Source: Pseudoduganella namucuonensis | Lineage (GTDB): Bacteria; Pseudomonadota; Gammaproteobacteria; Burkholderiales; Burkholderiaceae_D | DNA length: 64,000 bases | Assembly: GCF_900116645.1 (NCBI RefSeq) | Contig: NZ_FPBO01000002.1 | Span: 62,001 to 126,000 of the forward strand | Direction: 5' to 3' | In this document: positions 1-7,363 of the stretch, in pieces | Layout of the letters: the number at the start of each line of letters is the position of its first letter | How positions within the stretch are numbered: the first letter of the stretch is position 1 | The notes under the pieces: model-generated | What the model was told of the DNA's origin: nothing | Databases searched by the model: none | Seen by the model: only the letters and a program-made list of their open reading frames with translations | Program-made: the position numbers and the translations under genes

Positions 1-190
1 GCACGCGCCAGACCATGTCGTCATGGCGCTGGTGGCCAGCATCGCTGGCGTAGCTGGCGTTGACGCGTTCACACGTGGCGGCATTGCACCGGCTGGCCCA
101 TGGGTAGGGCACGAAGCCGGCCAACAGCTCGCACACCAGTTCGGGATAGGCAAACAGCTGTCTGGAACTGGTGTCGTGATCGGCGCGCAT
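1..190 (-). CDS. Rpn/YhgA-like PD-(D/E)XK nuclease, N-terminal part, cut by window edge
   Basis: Only the first 63 codons are present, reading leftwards from the ATG at 190-188; the rest lies outside the window. The translation starts MRADHDTSSRQLF, continues with YPELVCELLAGFVP and ends ASDAGHQRHDDMVWRV. This pattern (DHDTxxxxLFxxPELVxxLLxGFVP, then a xxRQRxDDxVWRV-like stretch) is the N-terminus of the recombination-promoting nuclease (Rpn, formerly YhgA-like putative transposase) family. Known members are DNA endonucleases that promote RecA-independent recombination. The catalytic PD-(D/E)XK core would lie further downstream and cannot be checked here. No clear Shine-Dalgarno was identified. 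Confidence 0.75.
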   Translation of the reverse strand, partial: MRADHDTSSRQLFAYPELVCELLAGFVPYPWASRCNAATCERVNASYASDAGHQRHDDMVWRV

Positions 191-351
191 ACGAAAAGTG
201 TAAGCCACGGGCGCGAACCGTTTGGGCGCGGCGCCGCGCGCCCGGGTGACGCTCCTCAACACAGGTTGCCGCCCCACCCTTCATGGTTTAGTATGGCCGC
301 AACTTTGCGTATTTCGCTCCGCATCACCGATTCAGACAAGGCTCGTCCCAC

Positions 352-858
352 ATGGTTCAGCGCTCTTCATCAAAAACCGCGGCGATCGCCGGAACGCTGG
401 CGGGGCTGCTGGCGGCGGGCCTGGCCGCGTACTACCTCCACGGGCAACGCGCAGCTCAGCCGGCAGGCAAGCCGGTGGCGGTGGTGGCCAGCGCGGGCGG
501 CGCGCCAGCTCCCGCGGCGCGCGCCGGCGCGCTGAGCCGGGAGCAGGCGGTGGCGGCGCTGATGGCGCTGCCGGAGCTGCGGGCCTGGTCGGAACGCATC
601 GAAAAGAACTCGGGCGGCAAGGCCCGCGGCGCCGTCATGGAATACGACCCCGAACCGCGCGAGGTCAAGGGCAAGCGCTACTATCAGCTCAGCTTCATTG
701 AAAACAGCGCCGACGCGGCCACCCGCTGGGAAAGCTTCCTGGTCGCCCTGCCCGACGGCGAAATCCTGGTCGACGACGACGACGGCGGCGAGGCGCTGAC
801 GCTGGACGCCTGGCGCGCTACCCGGCAGCCCCTGCTTCGGGCCGGCCCGCGCCAGTAA
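352..858 (+). CDS. small membrane-anchored protein of unknown function
   Basis: A 168-residue protein with one N-terminal membrane segment (about residues 10-28, TAAIAGTLAGLLAAGLAAYYL) and an Ala/Pro-rich linker to about residue 60. It ends in a soluble domain that contains EYDPEPREVKGKRYYQL and an acidic run VDDDDGGE. I do not recognise a family. The layout suggests an inner-membrane anchored periplasmic domain. The 3' end overlaps the convergent MFS gene by 41 bp, tail to tail. The ATG at 352 was chosen because it directly precedes the membrane segment; only a weak AAGG lies upstream. Confidence 0.6.
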   Translation: MVQRSSSKTAAIAGTLAGLLAAGLAAYYLHGQRAAQPAGKPVAVVASAGGAPAPAARAGALSREQAVAALMALPELRAWSERIEKNSGGKARGAVMEYDPEPREVKGKRYYQLSFIENSADAATRWESFLVALPDGEILVDDDDGGEALTLDAWRATRQPLLRAGPRQ

Positions 859-2071
859 CGGCGGCGGGCACGCTGCGCACGCGGCTTATCCACCAGATCG
901 AAAAGGCGCTCAGCGCCATGGCCAGCCAGCCGTTGATGCCGTAGCCCGAGATACGCCCGGCCGCGTCCGTGCTCAAGGTCAGTCCGCCCAGCAGGGCGCC
1001 CACCCCGGTGCCCAACTGTTGCACGGCCGAATTGGCGCTGAGGAAGGCGCCGCGCCGCGCCGGTTGCGGCACCGTCGTCATCAACGCCTGCAGCGGCACG
1101 CCGCGGCCGGACATGGCCACCATGAAGAACGGGAACAGCGCCACCAGCGCCCACAGCGGCCAGTGCGGCAGATGCGTGAGCAGCAGCATGGGCAGCATGG
1201 AGAAGGCGGCGACGATGCGGTAGACGCGGTGCTTGCCCGCCCGGTCCGACCAGGCCCCCACGCGGCGCGCGGTGAACAGCGTGGCGAAGCCGCCGGCCAG
1301 GTATATCCACGCGACCTCGGCCGGCTTCACGCCGTAATTGGCCACCAGCACCGGCGAAATGAAGGGGATGATCAGCATGCCGGTCGCCATGTTCACGCCG
1401 GACAGCAGGAAGGCCCTCAGGTGCTCCGGCACGCGGAACATGGCCGCCAGCTCCGGCAACACCGCCGACGCCGGCGCCGGACGCGCCGCCATGTGCGCCG
1501 TCATGGACGGCATCACCGCCGCCACTGCGCACCAGATCAGCACCGACAGCCCCACCAGCAGGTAGAACGCCGAGGCCCAGCCGAAATGCGCCCCCATCAG
1601 GACGCCGGCCGGCACGCCCGCCACCGCCGCCAGGCTGAACGAGGTCATGACGATGCCGGTGGCCGCGCCGCGCCGATCGGCCGGCACCAGGTCGCTGATG
1701 ATGGCCATGCCGATCGCCCCCAGCACGCCGCCGCTCAGGCCCGCGAAGGCGCGCGACAGCACCAGCACGTGGAAGTTGGGCGCCATCGCGCAGGCCAGGT
1801 TGGACAGCGTGAACAGCAGGAACATCGCCAGCAGCAGGCGTTTGCGGTCGAAGCGGTCGATATACGTCATGGCCAGCAGCCCGGAGGCGCCGGCGCACCA
1901 GGAGTACACCGACACCGCCCCGGACGCGGTGGCCGGGCTGATGGCGAACGCCTGCATCAACTGCGGCGCCAGCGGCATCATGATCATGAAGTCCATGATG
2001 ACGGTGAACTGGGTCAGCGCCAGCAGCCACAAGACGATGCGCTCGCGCGCCGGAGACAAGGCAAACACCAT
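818..2071 (-). CDS. MFS efflux transporter (drug/arabinose efflux type)
   Basis: About 417 residues with some 12 hydrophobic segments. The N-terminus VLWLLALTQFTVIMDFMIM is typical of major facilitator drug/proton antiporters (AraJ/CmlA-like group), followed by the loop motif YIDRFDRKRLL between the second and third helices. It sits in the inner membrane; the substrate cannot be told from sequence. The start ATG at 2071 has AAGGG in the end of the upstream gene; a GTG at 2077 in the same frame is the alternative. It lies 8 bp downstream of the YqjI-like PadR gene, in the same operon. It is therefore probably derepressed by whatever that regulator senses, which would fit metal or metal-chelate export. 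That last point is inference. Confidence 0.85.
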   Translation of the reverse strand: MVFALSPARERIVLWLLALTQFTVIMDFMIMMPLAPQLMQAFAISPATASGAVSVYSWCAGASGLLAMTYIDRFDRKRLLLAMFLLFTLSNLACAMAPNFHVLVLSRAFAGLSGGVLGAIGMAIISDLVPADRRGAATGIVMTSFSLAAVAGVPAGVLMGAHFGWASAFYLLVGLSVLIWCAVAAVMPSMTAHMAARPAPASAVLPELAAMFRVPEHLRAFLLSGVNMATGMLIIPFISPVLVANYGVKPAEVAWIYLAGGFATLFTARRVGAWSDRAGKHRVYRIVAAFSMLPMLLLTHLPHWPLWALVALFPFFMVAMSGRGVPLQALMTTVPQPARRGAFLSANSAVQQLGTGVGALLGGLTLSTDAAGRISGYGINGWLAMALSAFSIWWISRVRSVPAAVTGAGRPEAGAAG

Positions 2072-2079
2072 AGGCACCC

Positions 2080-2607
2080 TTATTGAAGTTGATTGATATC
2101 GGCGGCGGCCTTGCTCAGGATAGCGCGGATCCGCCGCAGCCGCTCCTCGCTTGCCGTGGCGTCGCGCGCCCTGCCGATCACCGCCTCCTTCAGCGCGTGC
2201 ATCAGCGCGCGCAGGTCGCCGGCGCCCTCGGCCGGCTCGCCCACGCGCGCCATCATCGCGTCCACCATTTGCCGGTTCTCGTCCAGGAAGGCCTGGCCCT
2301 CGGGAGTGACGGTGTGCAGCTTCTTGTTGCCCTCTTGGCTGATGGACACGTGGCCCATGTCGTACAGCATGGACAGCAGCGGGTAGATGGCGCCCGGGCT
2401 GGGCGTGTAGCCGCCGCCGGCGCGCTGCTCCAGCTCCTTGATGACGTCGTAGCCGTGGCGCGGCTTCTCGGCGATCAGTTGCAGCACGACATAGCGCATC
2501 GCGCCCGAATCAAACATCTTGGGGCCGCGCCCCCCGCCCCCTCGGTGGTGGCCGTGGCCGTGCATGTGGGGGTGGTGGCGGTGGTGACCCTTGAAAAAGT
2601 GGAACAT
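2080..2607 (-). CDS. yqjI: PadR-family regulator with His-rich N-terminus, YqjI-like
   Basis: A 175-residue PadR regulator. The first 30 residues are a His/Gly-rich tail (HHRHHPHMHGHGHH), a likely metal-binding extension. A winged-helix domain follows (AMRYVVLQLIAEKPRHGYDVIK, then YTPSPGAIYPLLSML), and then the C-terminal dimer helices ending ADINQLQ. The domain order, the NYTPSPGxIYP core and the AAxDIxQL ending match E. coli YqjI, a nickel-responsive repressor whose His-rich N-terminus binds metal. I chose the ATG at 2607 because GGAG lies 8 bases upstream; an in-frame ATG at 2619 has no ribosome site and falls inside the operator palindrome at 2619-2647. Autorepression of this gene and the downstream MFS gene is expected. 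Confidence 0.88.
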   Translation of the reverse strand: MFHFFKGHHRHHPHMHGHGHHRGGGGRGPKMFDSGAMRYVVLQLIAEKPRHGYDVIKELEQRAGGGYTPSPGAIYPLLSMLYDMGHVSISQEGNKKLHTVTPEGQAFLDENRQMVDAMMARVGEPAEGAGDLRALMHALKEAVIGRARDATASEERLRRIRAILSKAAADINQLQ

Positions 2608-2618
2608 GTGTTTCTCCA

Positions 2619-2647
2619 TAAGATATATCGAAATAAGATATATCTTA
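2619..2647 (-). promoter_or_regulatory. palindromic operator for the PadR regulator
   Basis: A perfect 11-bp inverted repeat, TAAGATATATC at 2619-2629 and GATATATCTTA at 2637-2647, with a 7-bp spacer. It is strikingly AT-rich against the GC-rich surroundings. It ends 11 bp before the start codon of the PadR gene, so a bound repressor would block transcription. Its form fits known PadR operators; the assignment rests on position and symmetry. Confidence 0.75.
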
Positions 2648-2705
2648 AACTATTCATGGCGGAGTTCAAGGACTTTTTTTCAAGCGCGGCGGCATGCCGT
2701 ATCAT

Positions 2706-2728
2706 GTCGGCTTCACCACGAAGCCGAC
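2706..2728 (+). other. perfect hairpin just upstream of the 2733 start codon
   Basis: GTCGGCTTC (2706-2714) and GAAGCCGAC (2720-2728) form a 9-bp stem with a 5-base loop. It ends 4 bases before the preferred ATG of the next gene. If that start is right, the stem would cover the ribosome-binding region; if the ATG at 2694 is used, the stem is merely coding. Confidence 0.4.
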
Positions 2729-2732
2729 ACCG

Positions 2733-3431
2733 ATGTTCAAGAAACTACTGGCCCTGCTGGGCAAAAAAGCCCCGCCGCCCGCCGCCGCGCCGCAGGGCGA
2801 ACCGCCGTCCGGACCGATCGCGCCCTACGCGCGGGAGGACCTGAACCTGGTCTACAACCTGCTGTTCTGCGACGACGCTTCGCTGTTCAAGTCCGGCGAC
2901 GACGTCACCCGCGCGCTGTTCAGCGAGGAGGCGGAGCCCAAGATCGTGCGCGCGATCGCCGACGACGCGGACGAGGAAAGCCGCGTGCGCGTGCTGGCCT
3001 ACAACTGGCTGCACGACAAGCTGCAGCCGGTGCCGCCCAAGGAAACGCTGGGTGTGGTGGTGGAGGTGGCGCTGGAGGAGGGGCTGGACGTGCTGGCGGC
3101 CTACGCCGACGGCACGGCGCGTTACATCAACCACACCGGCAAGGTGAGCGTGTATGAAAGCCACCCGCCCGAGATCGCGGCGCAGGCCAGGGAACTGGTG
3201 AAGGCGGCCAAGGGGATGGTGAAGACGCCGGTGGCCGGCATCCGCCAGCGCCACCTGCCGCCGGCCGGCGGCCAGGTGCGCGCCACGGCGCTGGCGTCGG
3301 ACGGCCTGTACGTCAACCAGGGGCCGTTCGCCGCCATGGCGTCCGCCCCGCACACCGTGCCGGTGATGCAGGCCGCGCAAAAGCTGCTGGACCTGATCGT
3401 CGCCCAGGGCCGGGGCGACGGGCGGCCGTAA
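2733..3431 (+). CDS. conserved protein of unknown function
   Basis: 232 residues from the ATG at 2733 (MFKKLLALLGKK, a short amphipathic or membrane-associated start). A Pro/Ala-rich linker follows, and then a soluble domain from about residue 30. No signal peptide is evident. Visible features are LNLVYNLLFCDD, ADEESRVRVLAYNWL and a C-terminal region with VNQGPFAAMASAPHTVPVMQAAQKLLDL. I do not recognise a named family. An upstream in-frame ATG at 2694 would add 13 residues without a better ribosome site. Neither neighbour runs in the same direction, so it is probably a single-gene unit. Confidence 0.65.
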   Translation: MFKKLLALLGKKAPPPAAAPQGEPPSGPIAPYAREDLNLVYNLLFCDDASLFKSGDDVTRALFSEEAEPKIVRAIADDADEESRVRVLAYNWLHDKLQPVPPKETLGVVVEVALEEGLDVLAAYADGTARYINHTGKVSVYESHPPEIAAQARELVKAAKGMVKTPVAGIRQRHLPPAGGQVRATALASDGLYVNQGPFAAMASAPHTVPVMQAAQKLLDLIVAQGRGDGRP

Positions 3432-3461
3432 GGGCGCGGGCCGGCCGTCCCTTGGCCGTCC

Positions 3462-5339
3462 TTAGCTGTCCAGGTGGGAGATCAGCAGGCGGCGGCTCTC
3501 CGCCTCCACGCCGTCGCCGGTCTTGCGCTCCAGGACCAGCTCCGCGTTCTGCGCGTCCACCGAGATGCCGACCGACAGGATGTCGATCAGCAGCAGTTGC
3601 AGGATGCGCGAGATCATCGACAGGAAGGTGGTGCTGTCCTCCGTGTGGTCGACCGCCAGGCACACCGAGGCGCGCTTGCCCAGCGGCGACTGGCTGCTGG
3701 TGATCGCGATCACGTCCGCGCCGGCGGCGCGCGCCGCGTCCACCGCCTCCAGCAACTCCGGCAGCTTGCCCGAGTTGGAAATGGCGATCACCACGTCGCC
3801 CGGCTTGAGAAGCTCGGCCGCCAGCGTGAACAGGTGCGAATCGCCGTAGGCGGCGGTCGGAATGCGGAAGCGGAAGAACTTGTGCTGGCCGTCCAGCGCC
3901 ACCACGCGCGAATTGCCCATCGCGTAGAACTCGATGCGCTTGGCCTTGGCCACCAGCGCGATGGCCTTGTCCAGCGAACGCACGTCCAGCTGGTCGCGGA
4001 ATTTCAGGATGGCGGAGACGGTGTTGTCGATCACCTTCGCGCTCAGGTCGTGGGTGCTGTCGGACACGCGCACCTGGCTGTGGCGCACCGGGATGGCCCC
4101 GGTCAGGCTGCTGGCGAACTTCAGCTTGAAGTCGGCCAGGCCGGAGAAGCCCATCGAACGGCAGAAGCGGATCACGGTCGGCTGGCTCACCTCGGCCAGG
4201 CGCGCGATGTCGGCGATCGGCTCGTTCAGCACCAGGCGCGGCTGCTCCAGCACCAGCTGCGCCACGCGCTGCTCGGCCGGCGTCAGCTCGTGGTGCAGGT
4301 GCTGCACGCGCTCCATCAGCGTGTTGGCGCCGCTGCGCCCGCGCAGGTGCTCGGACAGGATGGTCGCCACGCCGTAGAAGGCCGGATTCGGCGTGGTGAT
4401 CACATAGGTGGGGATCTCGGACAGGTAGCTGGTGAAGCGCCCCTTGGCCTCGAAGCGCGCGCGGAACGGCGACGTGGCGAACCACTCGCCCATGCGCGGC
4501 ACGATGCCGCCGCCGATGAAGACGCCGCCGAAGGCGCCCAGCGTCACCGCCAGGTTGGCGCTGGCGCCGCCCAGCATGGCGCAGAAGCACTCCAGCACCT
4601 CCAGGCACAGCGGGTCCTTGTCGGTCAGCGCGCCGGCCATGATCTCCTGCGCGTTCAAGTCCTTCACGTTGCGGCCGTTGCGCTTGGCGATGGCGCGGTA
4701 GATGATCTCCATGCCGGGGCCGGAGATCAGGCGCTCGGTCGACACGTGCGGCCAGGTCTGCCACGCGTACTGCAGGATGGCGTATTCGCGCTCGTCGGCC
4801 GGCGCGAAGTTGGTGTGGCCGCCCTCGGAACCCAGGGTCACGAAGCCGTCCACCGTCGGGATCACGCCGGACACGCCGAGACCCGTGCCCGGCCCCAGCA
4901 CGCCGATCACGGAATTGCTGGCGGCGGCGCCGCCGCCGACCTGCATCAGGTCGGCCGGCTTCAGGCCGGGCAAGGACATCGCCAGCGCCGTGAAGTCGTT
5001 CACCACCAGCAGCGTGTGCAGGCCCAGCGCGCGGCGCACCTCGTCGGTGGAGAATTCCCAATCGCGGTTGGTCATGCGCACGTAGTCGCCGCTGACCGGG
5101 TTGGCCACCGCCAGCGCCGCGTGGTTCAGGGTGATGTCGCGATGGTCCGCCAGGTAGGTGCGCAGCAGCGGCACGATGCCGGTGAAATCGTCGCATTTGA
5201 GCACGCGCACGGCGCGGAACTCGGAGGGACCGGTTTGCAGCGCGAAGCGCGCGTGGGTTGCGCCGATATCGGCCAGCAGGCGTGGACCGTCCGCGAATGC
5301 GGTGCGGCCCGATTTTTGGTCAACTTCAGCTTGTCTCAT
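3462..5339 (-). CDS. glk: bifunctional glucokinase / HexR-type RpiR transcriptional regulator
   Basis: A 625-residue fusion. Residues about 18-340 are a glucokinase of the Glk family: phosphate loop LLADIGATHARFAL, catalytic region VVNDFTALA, the GPGTGLG loop and the EGGHTNFAP motif. Residues about 345-420 are an RpiR helix-turn-helix (LTPAEQRVAQLVLEQP, then IADIARLAEVSQPTVIRFCRSMGF). Residues about 460-600 are a SIS sugar-phosphate domain (EFYAMGNSRVVALD, VVIAISNSGK). The enzyme half makes glucose 6-phosphate from glucose and ATP. The regulator half resembles HexR, which senses 2-keto-3-deoxy-6-phosphogluconate. The fusion is known in Burkholderiales. It lies 118 bp downstream of the GH13 gene in the same direction. 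HexR-like boxes recur across this window (see findings). Confidence 0.93.
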   Translation of the reverse strand: MRQAEVDQKSGRTAFADGPRLLADIGATHARFALQTGPSEFRAVRVLKCDDFTGIVPLLRTYLADHRDITLNHAALAVANPVSGDYVRMTNRDWEFSTDEVRRALGLHTLLVVNDFTALAMSLPGLKPADLMQVGGGAAASNSVIGVLGPGTGLGVSGVIPTVDGFVTLGSEGGHTNFAPADEREYAILQYAWQTWPHVSTERLISGPGMEIIYRAIAKRNGRNVKDLNAQEIMAGALTDKDPLCLEVLECFCAMLGGASANLAVTLGAFGGVFIGGGIVPRMGEWFATSPFRARFEAKGRFTSYLSEIPTYVITTPNPAFYGVATILSEHLRGRSGANTLMERVQHLHHELTPAEQRVAQLVLEQPRLVLNEPIADIARLAEVSQPTVIRFCRSMGFSGLADFKLKFASSLTGAIPVRHSQVRVSDSTHDLSAKVIDNTVSAILKFRDQLDVRSLDKAIALVAKAKRIEFYAMGNSRVVALDGQHKFFRFRIPTAAYGDSHLFTLAAELLKPGDVVIAISNSGKLPELLEAVDAARAAGADVIAITSSQSPLGKRASVCLAVDHTEDSTTFLSMISRILQLLLIDILSVGISVDAQNAELVLERKTGDGVEAESRRLLISHLDS

Positions 5340-5457
5340 CGTCGATCGTTCTCATGCCGGAATAAAGCCCTTGAAGGCGGCAAGGATACCTGAAATACAC
5401 GCAACCGTGGACAAAACAGCTACCCGGAGCCGCCCGCGGGGCGCTCCGGGACGCATC

Positions 5458-7080
5458 CTATCGCGCGTAACCGAACCAGGCGCCGTAAGGCGGCAGGGTG
5501 ACCTGGCCGGCGGCGTCCACCTCGCCCGGCAGGCCGGGCTCCGGGATCTTCTCCGCGCCGGCCGCCTGCGGCAGCGCGAAGCTGGCCGGCGCCGCTCCCA
5601 GGTTGAACACGGCGATCACGCCGCGCTCCCCGTCCAGGTCGCGGCGCAGCGCCAGCACCGGCTCCTCGGTGTCGAAGAACACGATGTCGCCGCGCGTCAG
5701 TTGCGGCATGGCGCGGCGCCAGGCGATGATCTTGCGGGCGAAGGACAGCGGCGAGGCCGGGTTGTTCTCCTGCGCCGACGCGGCGCAGGCGATGTGCTTC
5801 GCGTCCACCGGCAGCCAAGGCTTGCCGCTGGTGAAGCCGCCGTTGGGCGACTGGTCCCAGGCGATCGGCGTGCGGCAGCCGTCGCGGCCCTTGAACTCCG
5901 GCCAGAAGGTGATGCCGTACGGGTCCTGCAACAGTTCGAACGGCACCTCGGCCTCGGTGAAGGCCAGCTCGTCGCCCTGGTACAGGCACGGCGTGCCCTT
6001 CAGCGACAGCTGCATCGCCAGCACCAGCTTGGCGAATTCCGGGCTCGGATTCTCGCCGCCCCAGCGCGACATCACGCGCGCCGAGTCGTGGTTGCCGACC
6101 GACCAGGAGGCCCAGCCATCCTTCACCCGCGCGCCGAACTGCTCGACCTGCGTGCGGATGTGCCGGGCCGAACACACCGGCGTCAACAGGTTGAAGCTGT
6201 AGGCCATGTGCAGCTTGTCGGTGCCCTCGGTGTACTCGGCCATCAGGGCCAGCGAATCGTCCGCGCCCACCTCGCCGATGGCGACCGCGCCGTATTCGTT
6301 CAGCAGCGTGCGGATCTTGCGCAGGAAGGCCACGTTCTCGGGACGGCTCTTGTCGTAGACGTGGGCCTGCATGCCGTAGGGGTTCACGTCGGACACGGTG
6401 GAGGTGTCGCGCACCAGCGCCGGCGGGTTGCTGCGCAATTCGACGTCGTGGAAGTGGAAATTGCAGGCGTCCATGCGCACGCCGTCCACGCCGCGCTCCA
6501 GCCAGAAGCGCAGCGCGTCCAGGTGCGCCTGCTGCACGGCGGGATTGTGGAAGTTCAGGTCCGGCTGGCTGACCAGGAAGTTGTGCAGGTAGTACTGGCG
6601 GCGGCGCGAATCCCACTGCCACGACGAGCCGCCGAACACCGACATCCAGTTGTTGGGCGGATTGCCGTCCGGGGCCGGGTCGGCCCACACGTACCAGTCG
6701 GCCTTGGGATTGTCGCGGCTCTTGCGGCTCTCCTCGAACCAGGCGTGGTTTTCCGCCGTGTGCGACATCACCTGGTCGATCATGATCTTCAGGCCCAGGC
6801 TGTGCGCCTTGGCGATCAGCTTGTCGAAGTCGTCCAGGGTGCCGAACAGCGGGTCGACGTCGCAGTAGTCGGAAATGTCGTAGCCGAAGTCCTTCATCGG
6901 CGACTTGAAGAAGGGCGAGATCCAGACGAAGTCCACGCCCAGCCGCGCGATGTAATCGAGCTTGGCGGTGATGCCCGGCAAGTCGCCCACGCCGTCGCCG
7001 TTGGTGTCCTTGAAGCTGCGCGGATAAACCTGGTAGATGATCTTTTCACGCCACCAGTTCGGGGCCGGTTCTTTGCTCAT
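5458..7080 (-). CDS. GH13 alpha-glucosidase (subfamily 23 type), cytoplasmic
   Basis: 540 residues with no signal peptide, so cytoplasmic. It starts with EKIIYQVYPRSFKDTNGDG, the hallmark of oligo-1,6-glucosidase/alpha-glucosidase type GH13 enzymes. The (beta/alpha)8 barrel keeps all catalytic residues (numbering from the ATG at 7080): nucleophile D204 in GVRMD, acid/base E270 in AIGEVG and D332 in VGNHDS. The spacing resembles the Halomonas maltose alpha-glucosidase HaG. It likely hydrolyses maltose and short maltodextrins to glucose for the glucokinase encoded downstream. The start at 7080 has GGAAA upstream; an ATG four codons earlier (7092) is less likely. The divergent promoter region contains a HexR-like box at 7246-7260. 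Confidence 0.92.
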   Translation of the reverse strand: MSKEPAPNWWREKIIYQVYPRSFKDTNGDGVGDLPGITAKLDYIARLGVDFVWISPFFKSPMKDFGYDISDYCDVDPLFGTLDDFDKLIAKAHSLGLKIMIDQVMSHTAENHAWFEESRKSRDNPKADWYVWADPAPDGNPPNNWMSVFGGSSWQWDSRRRQYYLHNFLVSQPDLNFHNPAVQQAHLDALRFWLERGVDGVRMDACNFHFHDVELRSNPPALVRDTSTVSDVNPYGMQAHVYDKSRPENVAFLRKIRTLLNEYGAVAIGEVGADDSLALMAEYTEGTDKLHMAYSFNLLTPVCSARHIRTQVEQFGARVKDGWASWSVGNHDSARVMSRWGGENPSPEFAKLVLAMQLSLKGTPCLYQGDELAFTEAEVPFELLQDPYGITFWPEFKGRDGCRTPIAWDQSPNGGFTSGKPWLPVDAKHIACAASAQENNPASPLSFARKIIAWRRAMPQLTRGDIVFFDTEEPVLALRRDLDGERGVIAVFNLGAAPASFALPQAAGAEKIPEPGLPGEVDAAGQVTLPPYGAWFGYAR

Positions 7081-7245
7081 GATGGTTTCCAATGTGGGTG
7101 GGCGACGCGCCCGGGAGAGTGTTTGTAGACAATATACAGCAACACTTTTATTTTTTCAATCCAACGCCGACCCCGTCAAATCACGATATTTTCTTTTTAA
7201 ATCAAATACTTATTTAATTTCACCTAAAAATATTCTTCATGAAAA

Positions 7246-7260
7246 CGTAGTCAAACTACA
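7246..7260. promoter_or_regulatory. HexR-like operator between GH13 alpha-glucosidase and POT gene
   Basis: CGTAGT-CAA-ACTACA matches the palindrome TGTAGT-N3-ACTACA at 11 of 12 arm positions. It lies in the AT-rich 283-bp divergent region (7081-7363). A second imperfect palindrome with central CG, GAAAACGGTTTC at 7263-7274, abuts it and looks like a LacI-family site. No other clear element was seen in this region. Confidence 0.6.
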
Positions 7261-7363
7261 TAGAAAACGGTTTCAGTGGCAGAAACACAACTTGCATATA
7301 CCAGTTGCCAAGCGCGGCACCTTCGGCATAGCATCCCGATCAGCTAAAACCCACGAGGACAAT

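Noticed and set aside
1019-2086. Plus-strand open frame of 355 codons opposite the MFS gene
   Set aside because: His/Gln/Arg-rich shadow translation of a membrane protein gene; no start signal or family resemblance.
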